A stretch of 49,667 nt of DNA from CAINOH01 sp041663565 (GCA_041663565.1 JBAYMJ010000009.1:1-49667); one strand, 5' to 3'; counted from the first letter of the stretch, positions 19,552 through 28,492 are shown. Numbers and translations are program-made. The notes: a model not told the origin generated them from the letters alone.

Positions 19552-21510
19552 ATGATGAAGCTCAAGAAAGTCGTCAAGATACGCATCCTGACAACTGAAA
19601 AGCACAGGAAGGACCTGATACGGGCCCTTTACTCCTTCGGCCTGGTGCAGATAGTCAGCGCAATCGAGCCATCCTACGACAAGCCCATTTCCGAATACGA
19701 AGGCATAGCGGAGGCCCTGGTCTACCTGCGCTCGGTGATGCGAAAGTACAACCTTGGCATCGACCCGGAGCCGTACCACGGCGACATAACCGAGATAACC
19801 GGGCACAAGGAAGAGATACAGAAGATGCGCACCACCCTGCGCTCGTTCGAGAGTAAGGTCTCCAAGGCGCAGGAGGATTACTCAACCGCGTCGAAGCCCT
19901 GGGCCCTGCTGTCCGGATTCGAGGCTTCGGCAAAGGATATCGACGCCTTCGCAGGTAAAATCAGCAAACCCAACCTGCTGTTTGCATCGTTCAAGCCTTC
20001 CGCAAAGAAAAGCGACGTGTGCGGCTGCATAACCGGCGCGGAAGGGATGCTTTTCGAGAATCCGAGGAACGCGTCCGACTCCTCCCCCGTGGCATTCGTC
20101 TTCCCTGAAGGCCGCAGGCAAAAGGTCCTGACCGCCTTGGAAGGCAATGTCGACATAGTGGAAGGCCCGGTCGGCCTCGGCAAGTCCGAGACGTTTTCAA
20201 AGAGGCTCGAGGCAGCCCGCGCGTCCGAACAGCACTCTAGGAAGGCCCTCGATGTGGTTGACAACGACCTGCGCGAGCACCTCCTTGCGAACAAGGAACA
20301 TTACCTCTCGATAATGTCCAAGCTCGAGACGCTGTCAAGCCTTGCGACGCTTCCGCTGAAGTTCTCCAAGTCAGGGAAGCTCCTGGTGGTCGAAGGCTGG
20401 GTGCCCGAGGACCTGATGATAGGCCTTGAGCGCAAGGTCAACGACAACCTGCGCAACGTGGTGCAGGTGACGCGGCTGCAGACCGCCGACATGCCTCCGA
20501 CGCTTTTGAACAACTCCGACGTGGCCCGGCCTTTCGAGTTCTTCCTGCGGTTCTTCTCGGTCCCCTACTATGAGGAGCTTGACCCAACTGCGCTGATAAC
20601 CTTCACTTTCCCGCTGTTCTTCGGGATGATACTTGGCGACATAGGCTACGGCATCGTGGGCCTTGTCATAGCCCTTCTTGTGAGGAGCAGGCTCAAGGGC
20701 AGCTTCTTCCAGGACATCTCGCGCATACTCATCCTTTCAAGCATCTCCACTATGTTCTTTGGTTTCCTCTTTGCGGAGTTCTTCGGGCTGGAGAACATCC
20801 TGGGCTACGAGCTGCACCCGTACGTCGCCCGCACCACCACAGCAGGCATATCATTCATGATGGGCGTGTGCCTGGCCGTAGGCGCGCTGCACCTGCTGGT
20901 CGGCTACGTGCTCGGGCTCCTCAATGCGCTGGCCGAGAAGGAATACCACCACGCGGCAGCCAAGTTCTGCTGGATAATCCTGGAACTTGGTCTTGCAGCC
21001 ACGTTCATATTCGGGTACGGCATCGTCACGGGCCCGGTCTTAGGCGTGCCTGCGGCCACGCTCGGCCTGGCTTCGGGCATCCTCACCCTAGTTTCGCTTG
21101 TCGGAGTCGTCAAGTTCGAGGGGATTGCGGGGCTCATCGAGGTGTTCGGCCTCATCAGCAACATATTCTCCTACCTGCGGCTCATCGCCCTCGGCATCTC
21201 CGGCGCGGTGCTTGCGACCTTGATAAGCGGCCTGCCGATAGACCTGGCAGCCATTGCGGGCATGTTCACGGGCACCCACCCGTTTGACCTGGGCATAATC
21301 CTCAACGTGATTGCATTCGCGCTCCTGATGATAGTCGGCCACGCGGTGGCGTTCTTCCTCGGGCTGTTCGAGTCGTCCATACAGTCGCTCCGTCTCCACT
21401 ACGTGGAGTTCTTCTCGAAGTTTTACCAAGGCGGGGGAATTGATTTTGCACCCCTGCGAAAGCCCGTGCCAGCAAGGCGCGGAGTACGTTCCGCAAAGGC
21501 GGAAGGATGA
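19552..21510 (+). CDS. atpI: A-type ATP synthase subunit I (a-subunit of Ao)
   Basis: 652 residues from the ATG at 19552 (ATG at 19555 equally possible); the open frame extends 21 nt upstream without support. Membrane stator through which ions enter the c-ring. The N-terminal ~330 residues are soluble with coiled-coil regions (residues ~90-120 and ~205-260). The C-terminal half has about 8 transmembrane helices starting at ALITFTFPLFFGMILGDIGYG and including FSYLRLIALGISGAVLA, whose Arg is the conserved charge facing the c-ring carboxylate. Length and topology match the family. Confidence 0.95.
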   Translation: MMKLKKVVKIRILTTEKHRKDLIRALYSFGLVQIVSAIEPSYDKPISEYEGIAEALVYLRSVMRKYNLGIDPEPYHGDITEITGHKEEIQKMRTTLRSFESKVSKAQEDYSTASKPWALLSGFEASAKDIDAFAGKISKPNLLFASFKPSAKKSDVCGCITGAEGMLFENPRNASDSSPVAFVFPEGRRQKVLTALEGNVDIVEGPVGLGKSETFSKRLEAARASEQHSRKALDVVDNDLREHLLANKEHYLSIMSKLETLSSLATLPLKFSKSGKLLVVEGWVPEDLMIGLERKVNDNLRNVVQVTRLQTADMPPTLLNNSDVARPFEFFLRFFSVPYYEELDPTALITFTFPLFFGMILGDIGYGIVGLVIALLVRSRLKGSFFQDISRILILSSISTMFFGFLFAEFFGLENILGYELHPYVARTTTAGISFMMGVCLAVGALHLLVGYVLGLLNALAEKEYHHAAAKFCWIILELGLAATFIFGYGIVTGPVLGVPAATLGLASGILTLVSLVGVVKFEGIAGLIEVFGLISNIFSYLRLIALGISGAVLATLISGLPIDLAAIAGMFTGTHPFDLGIILNVIAFALLMIVGHAVAFFLGLFESSIQSLRLHYVEFFSKFYQGGGIDFAPLRKPVPARRGVRSAKAEG

Positions 21511-21532
21511 TATATGGAGGTGTGAAAGACAC

Positions 21533-21787
21533 ATGGCGGACATAGGGTTGGGGACTGCGCTGGGTTTCTTCTCGGCTGCGCTCCCCATCTGCGTGGGCGC
21601 GATAGGCACGGCAATTGCAATGTCGAACATCGGTGCGGCTGCAATGGGCTACCTTGCGGAGAAGGATAGCGCCTCAGGCAACGTGATGATATACATCGCG
21701 CTGCCCGAGACCATCGTAATCCTCGGGTTCGTGCTGTCGTTCATCATGCTCAACGGGGTAAACGCCGCGGTCACAGGCACGCACTAG
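21533..21787 (+). CDS. atpK: A-type ATP synthase proteolipid (c) subunit K, copy 1
   Basis: 84 residues, two-helix hairpin. Start is the ATG at 21533, chosen because GGAGGTG lies 10 nt upstream (21516-21522), the strongest Shine-Dalgarno in the operon, and fits the high translation needed for a multi-copy ring subunit. TM1 is ALPICVGAIGTAIAM; TM2 carries the ion-binding Glu in ALPETIVILGF. A 39-nt stretch around that Glu is identical to copy 2 at DNA level. Followed by a 221-nt non-coding spacer rather than directly by atpE. Confidence 0.95.
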   Translation: MADIGLGTALGFFSAALPICVGAIGTAIAMSNIGAAAMGYLAEKDSASGNVMIYIALPETIVILGFVLSFIMLNGVNAAVTGTH

Positions 21788-21934
21788 GCGTCCCTGCTGT
21801 CGGCAGCGGCATCCCGCGGGGTTGGCAGGGCAGGCAGTTGGCTTTTGTGCCAAAGTCGCCTGCTAGGCAACCCTTGGGCGGTTTGCCCGGAAAAAGTCAT
21901 CGGCCGCGTGGGTCTTTGCACAAAACGGTTTTGC

Positions 21935-21969
21935 ATTCTTTTGCCGCTGTTGCGGCGAAAAACAAGAAT
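21935..21969 (+). promoter_or_regulatory. Long hairpin in the atpK1-atpK2 spacer
   Basis: ATTCTT (21935-21940) pairs with AAGAAT (21964-21969). Inside it GCCGC-TGTT-GCGGC (21943-21956) forms a tight stem-loop flanked by T/A pairs. Candidate RNA processing, attenuation or stability element between two proteolipid genes. Confidence 0.5.
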
Positions 21970-21977
21970 ATGTTTTA
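21966..21977 (+). promoter_or_regulatory. Possible internal TATA box for atpK2
   Basis: GAATATGTTTTA overlaps the 3' arm of the hairpin and lies about 37 nt before the atpK2 ATG; GAGGTGG follows as Shine-Dalgarno around 21995. It could provide separate transcription from atpK2 onward. Confidence 0.4.
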
Positions 21978-22008
21978 AGCAAGTAAGTGTTTTGAGGTGG
22001 AAAATTGA

Positions 22009-22245
22009 ATGGTCGGAACATTTGATTTGATTGGCGCGGCGCTCCCGATTTGCGCAGGCGCAATAGGGACTGGTATCGCAATGGCGAGCATCGGCTCGGC
22101 GGCAATGGGTTACCTTGCGGAGAACAAGAACGCCGTAGGAACTGCAATGATATTCATCGCGCTGCCCGAGACCATCGTAATCCTCGGGTTCGTCATGTCG
22201 TTCATCCTGCTGGGCGCGGCTACCGCGGCCACGGGAACCCCGTAG
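22009..22245 (+). CDS. atpK: A-type ATP synthase proteolipid (c) subunit K, copy 2
   Basis: 78 residues, start ATG with GAGGTGG upstream. Two transmembrane helices: LIGAALPICAGAIGTGIAMASIG and the Glu-bearing IALPETIVILGFVMSFILLG. About 70% identical by eye to copy 1, differing mainly at the ends and in the loop (ENKNAVGTA versus EKDSASGNV). Both copies keep the essential Glu, so both could enter the c-ring. No TM1 Gln of the classical Na+ signature is obvious, so ion specificity is left open. Confidence 0.95.
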   Translation: MVGTFDLIGAALPICAGAIGTGIAMASIGSAAMGYLAENKNAVGTAMIFIALPETIVILGFVMSFILLGAATAATGTP

Positions 22246-22263
22246 AGCGAGTGACCAGGCAAA

Positions 22264-22824
22264 ATGGGCATCGAGCACATCATACGGGACCTTGAGGGCG
22301 ACGCCAATGCGGAGGCGGCGGTCATACTGGCCGACGCAAAGAAGCAGGCGGCAGGCATAGCCAGCCAGGCCAAGGCCGACGCCGCGGAGCTTGGGCGCGC
22401 CGAGGCTGCAAGGGCCAAGAAGGATACCGAGCGCATACTCCGCTCGTCCAGCCTTGCGAACATAGACGCCGAGAGGGTCCGTTCGCTCATCGAGATGGAG
22501 CTTTACGTCCAGGTCGCAAGGAAGGTGCGCGAGAAGCTCGGGACCGGGCACCGCGACAGGAAGGCGTACGAGCGCTACATCCAGAAGGCGGTCGAGCAGG
22601 GGAAGTCGCTTGTGGGCGACGATTACGTAATCTATGCCAACAGGCGCGATGCCGCAACCGCGAAGAAGTTCGGAAGCCTTGCGAAGACCGCAATCGAGTG
22701 CGACGGCGGCGTGATAGTCGCCTCCCGCGACGGCCGCGTGCGCGCGGACAGCACGTTCGGAGCGGCGTTCCTTGAACGCGAGCAGGAAGTCATAAGCGAG
22801 GCCCGCAGGATGATGAAGAAGTGA
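22264..22824 (+). CDS. atpE: A-type ATP synthase subunit E (peripheral stalk)
   Basis: 186 residues, normal for the family. The N-terminal half is a long charged helix (AEAAVILADAKKQAAGIASQAKA...), which pairs with subunit H in the peripheral stalk. The C-terminal globular part includes GDDYVIYANRRDAAT and the conserved ECDGGVIVASRDGRVRADSTF, the hallmark of subunit E. ATG start 18 nt after atpK2. Confidence 0.95.
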   Translation: MGIEHIIRDLEGDANAEAAVILADAKKQAAGIASQAKADAAELGRAEAARAKKDTERILRSSSLANIDAERVRSLIEMELYVQVARKVREKLGTGHRDRKAYERYIQKAVEQGKSLVGDDYVIYANRRDAATAKKFGSLAKTAIECDGGVIVASRDGRVRADSTFGAAFLEREQEVISEARRMMKK

Positions 22825-22864
22825 ACGCCGGCAAAACCGGTTCAACATATATGGTGCAATTGAC

Positions 22865-23908
22865 TTGGTAGACCTTTCGTACGGATACGCCAATGCCAGG
22901 GTAAAGGCGATGAAGTGCTGCCTCCTCGGCGAGGAGACCCTGCGCGGGCTGTTCAGCGTGGGCACGCTCTCTGAATACATCGACATGCTTGAGAACACCG
23001 CGTACAAGCAGTCGTTCGTGGACGCGTCAACCCGCGAGGAAGGCATCAAGCTGGTGATGGCCGCGCTGCGGATGGAGTCCGACAAGACGGTGGCCAAGAT
23101 AAAGCGCATAGTGCCCGACAACGGCCGCGAGCAGCTCGACTCGCTGATTTCGCTGTGGGAGCTCAAGCCCCTGCAGGTCATACTTGCCGCCAAGGCGTCG
23201 TCGACGCCTGTTGACCCGCTTTACATAGACTTCCTCGACGCTGCCGGGAAGGATAAGGCAAAGACGCTGATGGACGCGCCGGACTTCGGCAAGGCGCTGC
23301 AGGCGCTGTCGGACGTCGGCTACCACGCAATATCCGCAAAGGCCTACGCGGAGTATTCCCATTCCAAGGACTTCCGGATTGCGCTGCGCATGATTGGCCG
23401 GCACTACTACGAGAACCTCGCCAGTTTTGCCAAGAGCGAATCCGACCGCGAGGTGCGGCAGATACTCCAGGCCGAGCTTGACTTCTTCAACACGTCAACC
23501 GCGTTGCGCCTCAAGAACGCGGGGGTTGTCGAGAAGGAGATACACAAAGCACTCGTGAAGCCTTCGGCGGCATCGCTTGCGCTGCAGATTGCGAAGTGCC
23601 CGGACACGGCGTCCGCAGTCGCGCTCTTGGAAAGGTCCTTCCGGTTTCCGGGGCTTTCGAAGTCCTACGAGACAAGCAAGAGCATATGGGAAGTCGAACT
23701 CCTGCTTGAGCAGCGCATGTTCTCGCGCATCCTCCGGGAGACGCGCGTGAGTGTGCTCTCACTTGGCGCGATATTCGGCTACATATTCCTCAAGAGGCGC
23801 GAGATAGCAAACCTTCGCGCAATAGCGCTCTCATTGCAGTTCCCCTCGAGGGACGCATTCCGCAAGTCTGTTTACACGCTTAAGGGCGACGTCGGTGCAT
23901 CAGGATGA
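22865..23908 (+). CDS. atpC: A-type ATP synthase subunit C (central-stalk socket, V-type d homologue)
   Basis: 347 residues. Connects the rotating c-ring to the D/F shaft. The family N-terminus VDLSYGYANARVKAMK follows a TTG start at 22865; an ATG at 22851 is out of frame and terminates at once. Mostly alpha-helical with a repeated helical-bundle pattern, ending in FLKRREIANLRAIALSLQ, a conserved C-subunit segment. Its TGA overlaps the atpF ATG by 4 nt (ATGA), indicating coupled translation. Confidence 0.93.
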   Translation: MVDLSYGYANARVKAMKCCLLGEETLRGLFSVGTLSEYIDMLENTAYKQSFVDASTREEGIKLVMAALRMESDKTVAKIKRIVPDNGREQLDSLISLWELKPLQVILAAKASSTPVDPLYIDFLDAAGKDKAKTLMDAPDFGKALQALSDVGYHAISAKAYAEYSHSKDFRIALRMIGRHYYENLASFAKSESDREVRQILQAELDFFNTSTALRLKNAGVVEKEIHKALVKPSAASLALQIAKCPDTASAVALLERSFRFPGLSKSYETSKSIWEVELLLEQRMFSRILRETRVSVLSLGAIFGYIFLKRREIANLRAIALSLQFPSRDAFRKSVYTLKGDVGASG

Positions 23909-24222
23909 GTAGGATAAAGGTAATCGGAGACCACGAGATGATACAGGGGTTCTCGCTGCTTGGCGTGCGCGACGCGGTGCTTGCGACCGAGAAGACAGCT
24001 GAGGACGAGCTGAAGAAGGCGATGGACTCAGAAGAGTCCGGGCTGATAATACTTCTTGACGATTTTTACGCGAACTTTTCGCTGAAGACCAAGAAGCGCG
24101 TCGAGGCAACGGCAAAGCCGGTTGTGGTGCTCATCCCCGGCAAGGCCGGAAGCTCCAAGCAGGGCTCAGGCAACCTGGCTGCGATGATAAAGAAGGCAAT
24201 AGGCGTAGAGCTGAAGATATAA
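23905..24222 (+). CDS. atpF: A-type ATP synthase subunit F
   Basis: 105 residues. Small Rossmann-like regulatory subunit of the central stalk. Begins MSRIKVIGDHEMIQGFSLLGV, the typical opening of the family (beta strand then GD.....GF.L.G); the end IKKAIGVELKI matches the usual C-terminal helix. Start overlaps the atpC stop by 4 nt. Confidence 0.95.
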   Translation: MSRIKVIGDHEMIQGFSLLGVRDAVLATEKTAEDELKKAMDSEESGLIILLDDFYANFSLKTKKRVEATAKPVVVLIPGKAGSSKQGSGNLAAMIKKAIGVELKI

Positions 24223-24251
24223 TTTGCATTTATGAAAGACACGATTGAACG

Positions 24252-25991
24252 GTGATGATGGACATGGGCAAACTCAAGAAGATTTCCGGGCCAGTAGTAG
24301 TCGCTGACGGCATGACCGGCAGCAAGATAAACGAACTTGTGCGCATCGGAAAGCAGAGGCTCATAGGCGAGATTATCGCGCTCAAGGGCGACGAGGCAAG
24401 CATCCAGGTTTACGAGGAGACCTCGGGCCTGCGGCCGGACGAGAAGGTCGAGTCAACAGGGCTCCCGCTTTCAGTGGAGCTCGGGCCAGGGCTCCTTTCG
24501 TCGGTGTTCGACGGCACCCAGCGTCCTCTTGAAAAAATCCGCGCAGAGGCAGGCGACTTCATCACGCGTGGAATAGAAGTGCCGTCGCTTGACCGCAAGG
24601 CAGTCTGGAAGTTCGAGGCCAAGGTGAAGAACGGCGACACCGTCCACGAGGGCCAGATAATCGGCACCGTGCAGGAAAAGAACATCGAGCACCGCATAAT
24701 GGTGCCCGCAGGCGTGTCAGGAAAAGTTTCGGGCATCGCAAGCGGCAACTACAAAGTCACCGACGTGGTATGCACAGTAGGCAAGACCGACGTCTCAATG
24801 CTCCAGAAGTGGCCGGTGCGCACTCCCCGCAAGTCGGAGAGCAAGAAGGACATCGAGCCGCCGCTCATCACCGGAAAGCGCATCTTCGACACGCTCTTCC
24901 CGATTGCAAAGGGAGGCGCAGCCTGCATCCCCGGGCCGTTCGGCTCAGGGAAAACAGTCACGCAGACCGACCTTGCGAAGTACTGCGATGCCGACATCAT
25001 AGTCTACATCGGGTGCGGAGAGCGAGGAAACGAAATGACCGAGGTGCTCACCGAGTTCCCCCACTTGAAGGACCCGCGCACAGGCAAGCCCCTGATGGAC
25101 CGCACGATACTCGTTGCAAACACTTCGAACATGCCCGTGGCAGCCCGTGAGGCCAGCATCTACACCGGAATCACGCTCGCTGAATACTACCGCGACATGG
25201 GCTACGCAGTTGCCCTGATGGCGGATTCCACTTCAAGATGGGCAGAGGCGCTCCGTGAAATCTCGGGCCGCATGGAAGAGATGCCCGGAGAGGAAGGATA
25301 CCCCGCATACCTGGGCCGCAAGCTCGCGGAGTTCTACGAGCGCGCAGGCCGCGTAGTCTGCCTTGGAAGCAAGGGAAAACGCGAAGGCTCAATCTCGGTA
25401 ATCGGCGCAATCTCGCCAGCAGGAGGCGACACCTCCGAGCCGGTCTCGCAGGGAACGTTCCGCATCACCAAAGTGTTCTGGGCGCTCGACTCCTCGCTCT
25501 CAAGGAGAAGGCACTACCCGGCAATAAACTGGCTCAAGAGCTACTCGCTCTACTCGGACGCGCTTTCGCCGTGGTTCTCCAAGAACGTGGCGGAGGACTA
25601 CGACGCCCAGCGCGTCGAGGCAATGGCACTGTTCACCAAGGAAGCCGAGCTTCAGAACATCGTCCAGCTAATAGGCCCGGACGCGCTTCCCGACCGCGAG
25701 CGCATGATACTCGAAGTCACCAAGATACTGCGCGAGGACTTCCTGCAGCAGAACTCCTACGACGAAGTGGACGCTTACGCGTCGCTCCGCAAGCAGTACC
25801 TGATGCTCAAGACCATGCTCCACTTCTCGCACATGGCAAGCCGTGCGCTTGACGCCGAGATGCCGCTGTCCAAGATTATCTCCTCGCCGGCCAAGGGCCT
25901 GATATCCAAGCTCAAGATAGTGCCGGAGAAGGACATAGAGCAGAAGGTCAAGGAGGCGATGGCGTCCATCGACGCCTCGCTTTCGGCGTAA
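24252..25991 (+). CDS. atpA: A-type ATP synthase catalytic subunit A
   Basis: 579 residues as drawn from GTG 24252; ATG codons at 24255, 24258 and 24264 are alternatives that change only the first residues. ATP synthesis/hydrolysis catalytic subunit. P-loop GPFGSGKT (228-235), the A-subunit-specific GPFGSGKTV form; GCGERGNEM with catalytic Glu; SNMPVAAREASIYTG; and MADSTSRWAEALREISGRM. The characteristic ~90-residue non-homologous region lies at about 110-200 (VKNGDTVHEGQIIGTV). No intein is seen at the P-loop, a known insertion site in some archaea. Confidence 0.97.
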   Translation: MMMDMGKLKKISGPVVVADGMTGSKINELVRIGKQRLIGEIIALKGDEASIQVYEETSGLRPDEKVESTGLPLSVELGPGLLSSVFDGTQRPLEKIRAEAGDFITRGIEVPSLDRKAVWKFEAKVKNGDTVHEGQIIGTVQEKNIEHRIMVPAGVSGKVSGIASGNYKVTDVVCTVGKTDVSMLQKWPVRTPRKSESKKDIEPPLITGKRIFDTLFPIAKGGAACIPGPFGSGKTVTQTDLAKYCDADIIVYIGCGERGNEMTEVLTEFPHLKDPRTGKPLMDRTILVANTSNMPVAAREASIYTGITLAEYYRDMGYAVALMADSTSRWAEALREISGRMEEMPGEEGYPAYLGRKLAEFYERAGRVVCLGSKGKREGSISVIGAISPAGGDTSEPVSQGTFRITKVFWALDSSLSRRRHYPAINWLKSYSLYSDALSPWFSKNVAEDYDAQRVEAMALFTKEAELQNIVQLIGPDALPDRERMILEVTKILREDFLQQNSYDEVDAYASLRKQYLMLKTMLHFSHMASRALDAEMPLSKIISSPAKGLISKLKIVPEKDIEQKVKEAMASIDASLSA

Positions 25992-26022
25992 TGTTTTTTC
26001 GGAATTGAAAAAGAAGGTTGTG

Positions 26023-27444
26023 ATGCCAAAAATGATCCACGAATTCCAGACAGTCAAGGAAGTTTTCGGGCCAATCGTGTTCGTTGACCGCGTCTCCGAC
26101 GCCGCCTACGGCGAGATTGTCGAGATTGTGATGCCTAACGGCGAGAAGAAGAAGGGCCAGGTGCTTGAGACTGCGCGCGGATACGCCGCAGTGCAGGTGT
26201 TCGGCCAGACCAGCGGCCTGGACGTGGAAAAGACCGTGGTGCGCTTCTCAGGCGAGACCCAGCGCATGCCGGTAAGCGAGGATATGCTTGGACGCACGTT
26301 CAACGGACTTGGCGAGCCAATTGACGGAGGCACCGAGATAATGTCCTCCGAAAAGGTCGACATCAACGGCAGCGCAATCAACCCCGCATCGCGAGCTGCG
26401 CTTTCGGACTTCATCCAGACCGGCATCAGCACAATAGACATGACCAACACGCTCATCCGCGGCCAGAAGCTGCCAATATTCTCGGCATCGGGCCTTCCGC
26501 ACAACGACCTTGCAGTTCAGATTGCAGGCCAGAGCACCGTTCGCTCCAAGAAGGGTTCGGACAAGCAGGACTTCATCGTGGTGTTCGCGGCAATGGGAAT
26601 CACCTACTCCGAGGCGAGCTTCTTCCGCAACAATTTCGAGAAGAGCGGCGCGCTTGAGCGTTCGGTGCTTTTCCTCAACCTCGCAAGCGACCCCAGCATC
26701 GAGCGCATCATCACCCCGCGGCTTGCGCTCACCGCAGCCGAGTACCTTGCATTCGAGAAGGATTCCCAGGTGCTGGTCATCCTAACTGACATGACCAACT
26801 ACTGCGACGCGCTCCGCGAAATCGCTGCAGCAAGGCAGGAAGTGCCCGGCCGGCGCGGTTACCCCGGCTACATGTACACCGACCTCTCGCAGATTTACGA
26901 GAGGGCAGGACAGATCAAGGGCAAGAAAGGCACTGTGACCCAGATGCCCATCCTGACGATGCCTGACGAGGACATCACTCACCCGATTCCCGACCTAACT
27001 GGTTACATCACCGAAGGACAGCTGGTGCTTTCGCGCGAGCTGCACAACAGGCACATTTACCCCAACCTCAACGTGCTCCCATCGCTTTCCCGGTTGATGA
27101 ACCAGGGAATCGGCGCGGAGAAGACGCGCGAGGACCACGCCGGAGTGGCATCGCAGCTTTACGCTGCATATGCAGAGGGTATGGACCTGCGCAACCTCGT
27201 GGTAGTAGTCGGAGAGGACGCGCTCACAGCACGCGACAAGAAGTACCTGCGTTTTACCGACGCGTTCGAGCAGCGCTTCGTGTCGCAGTCAAAGACCGAA
27301 AACCGCACAATCGAGGACTCGCTTACGCTTGGATGGGACCTGCTCTCGATGATTCCCGAAGAGGACCTCAAGAGAGTCAAGTCGGACCACGTCAAGAAGT
27401 ACCTCAAGAGGCCGGAGGCGGCCGCGAAAGCGGAGAAAGAGTAA
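26023..27444 (+). CDS. atpB: A-type ATP synthase regulatory subunit B
   Basis: 473 residues from ATG 26023; an in-frame TTG at 26005 would add six residues but has no better ribosome-binding site. Non-catalytic nucleotide-binding partner of subunit A. The P-loop is degenerate in the way expected for B (FSASGLPHNDLAVQIA). VVVFAAMGITYSEASFF, LILTDMTNYCDALREIAAARQEVPGRRGYPGYMYTDL and LPSLSRLMNQGIG are family landmarks. Between atpA (31 nt) and atpD (25 nt). Confidence 0.97.
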   Translation: MPKMIHEFQTVKEVFGPIVFVDRVSDAAYGEIVEIVMPNGEKKKGQVLETARGYAAVQVFGQTSGLDVEKTVVRFSGETQRMPVSEDMLGRTFNGLGEPIDGGTEIMSSEKVDINGSAINPASRAALSDFIQTGISTIDMTNTLIRGQKLPIFSASGLPHNDLAVQIAGQSTVRSKKGSDKQDFIVVFAAMGITYSEASFFRNNFEKSGALERSVLFLNLASDPSIERIITPRLALTAAEYLAFEKDSQVLVILTDMTNYCDALREIAAARQEVPGRRGYPGYMYTDLSQIYERAGQIKGKKGTVTQMPILTMPDEDITHPIPDLTGYITEGQLVLSRELHNRHIYPNLNVLPSLSRLMNQGIGAEKTREDHAGVASQLYAAYAEGMDLRNLVVVVGEDALTARDKKYLRFTDAFEQRFVSQSKTENRTIEDSLTLGWDLLSMIPEEDLKRVKSDHVKKYLKRPEAAAKAEKE

Positions 27445-27469
27445 TGCCTAAGTTAGGCGGTGCAACAGG

Positions 27470-28177
27470 ATGGCAGAAGAAGTAAAACCAACCCGGATGG
27501 GCCTCATAGAGACCAAGCACAAGCTAGCCTTGGCCTCGAAGGGACACAAGATACTTGCGCAGAAGCGCGACGCGCTTGTGCTGAAGTTCTTCGAGATAGT
27601 CAAGAAGGCAAGCGACCTGCGCACCGAGCTTGACAGGCAGACCGTCCTGGCCTACAGCGCGCTTGCGCTTGCCGAGGTCATCCACTCCGACTCCAACCTC
27701 GCAGTCATAGCATTGACCACAGAGGAGCCTCCCGAAATCAACGTCAGCGTGCGCAACATCATGGGCGTGCGCATCCCCGCAATAGAGGGCCGCTACGTCA
27801 AGAAGCCACTTGCGGAGCGCGGTTACGACTACGCCGACACGAGCGCGAGGCTTGACTACGCAATAGACCTCTTCTCGGACGTCCTTGAGAAGGCCATCCT
27901 CGTTGCCGAGACCGAGACTGCGCTCAAGCGGCTTCTCAACGAGATTGAGAAGACCAACCGCCGCGTGAACGCGCTCGAGTACCGCGTGCAGCCGCAGCTG
28001 CGTGAGACCGGGCGGATAATCAAGCTCCACCTCAACAGGCTTGAGAGCGAGCAGTTCTACGCGCTCAAGGTGACAAAGCGCAGGCTCAACCGCAAGGCAG
28101 CCGCGGAGGAAGAGGCAAGGAACGCCGCGGCAATGGCAAATGCAAAGCCGGCAAAGGCAAAGATAATTGCTGCGTGA
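27470..28177 (+). CDS. atpD: A-type ATP synthase subunit D (central rotor shaft)
   Basis: 235 residues. Opens with PTRMGLIETKHKLALASKGHKIL (residues 7-29), the canonical N-terminal helix of the shaft subunit. The C-terminal helix includes EKTNRRVNALEYRVQPQL and the final RLNRKAAAEEEARNAAA. Long antiparallel coiled coil. Slightly longer than typical because of an Ala/Lys-rich tail (~215-235). Last gene of the operon, followed by a T-rich terminator. Confidence 0.96.
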   Translation: MAEEVKPTRMGLIETKHKLALASKGHKILAQKRDALVLKFFEIVKKASDLRTELDRQTVLAYSALALAEVIHSDSNLAVIALTTEEPPEINVSVRNIMGVRIPAIEGRYVKKPLAERGYDYADTSARLDYAIDLFSDVLEKAILVAETETALKRLLNEIEKTNRRVNALEYRVQPQLRETGRIIKLHLNRLESEQFYALKVTKRRLNRKAAAEEEARNAAAMANAKPAKAKIIAA

Positions 28178-28178
28178 C

Positions 28179-28203
28179 TTTTCCCTTTTTCTTCCTTTTT
28201 TCT
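28179..28203 (+). terminator. T-rich terminator of the A-ATPase operon
   Basis: Three consecutive T-runs (CTTTTCCC, CTTTTTC, CTTTTTTC) immediately after the atpD stop: a typical archaeal termination signal. Confidence 0.65.
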
Positions 28204-28238
28204 AGGTGCGGCCTATAGTTTTGTTCTTCAAGTTAAAC

Positions 28239-28277
28239 TATGGTTTTAAATACCGTAATACCATAAATTAATACGGT
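28239..28277 (+). promoter_or_regulatory. vapBC promoter with two interleaved inverted repeats (operator)
   Basis: TATGGT (28239-28244) with ACCATA (28260-28265), and ACCGTA (28252-28257) with TACGGT (28272-28277). The TATA box TTTTAAAT (28244-28251) lies between them. Toxin-antitoxin complexes usually repress their own promoter through such repeats; here they flank the TATA box and the predicted start point. Confidence 0.6.
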
Positions 28278-28285
28278 GTAAAAAG

Positions 28286-28492
28286 ATGAAAACCACGCTC
28301 ATGATTGAGGATGGCCTGTACCGCGAGCTCGTCTCCGAGTCAGTCTCGCGCTTTGGGAATGCAAAAAGTATTTCCAAAATGGTAAACCAACTGCTTAAAT
28401 CCCACTTTGAGGCAAAGGGAAAGAAAAGCATGTTCGGCTGCATGCCGGGAATCAGCTATGAGGGCATGCGCGACAAGCGTGATAGGATTTGA
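28286..28492 (+). CDS. vapB: VapB-type antitoxin
   Basis: 68 residues. A short N-terminal DNA-binding segment (MKTTLMIEDGLYRELVSESV, with a helix down to KMVNQLLKSHF) is followed by a basic, Gly/Met-containing tail that would wrap the toxin. Probably ribbon-helix-helix class. It is the upstream partner of a PIN-domain toxin; stop and toxin start overlap (TTGA), as is usual for vapBC. Neutralises the toxin and autoregulates the promoter at 28239-28277. Confidence 0.75.
   Translation: MKTTLMIEDGLYRELVSESVSRFGNAKSISKMVNQLLKSHFEAKGKKSMFGCMPGISYEGMRDKRDRI

Noticed and set aside
21784..23193. 469-residue open frame on the minus strand opposite atpK2, atpE and atpC
   Set aside because: Lies fully antisense to well-recognised genes. 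Its product has shadow-type composition and no motif; long antisense frames are expected at this GC content.
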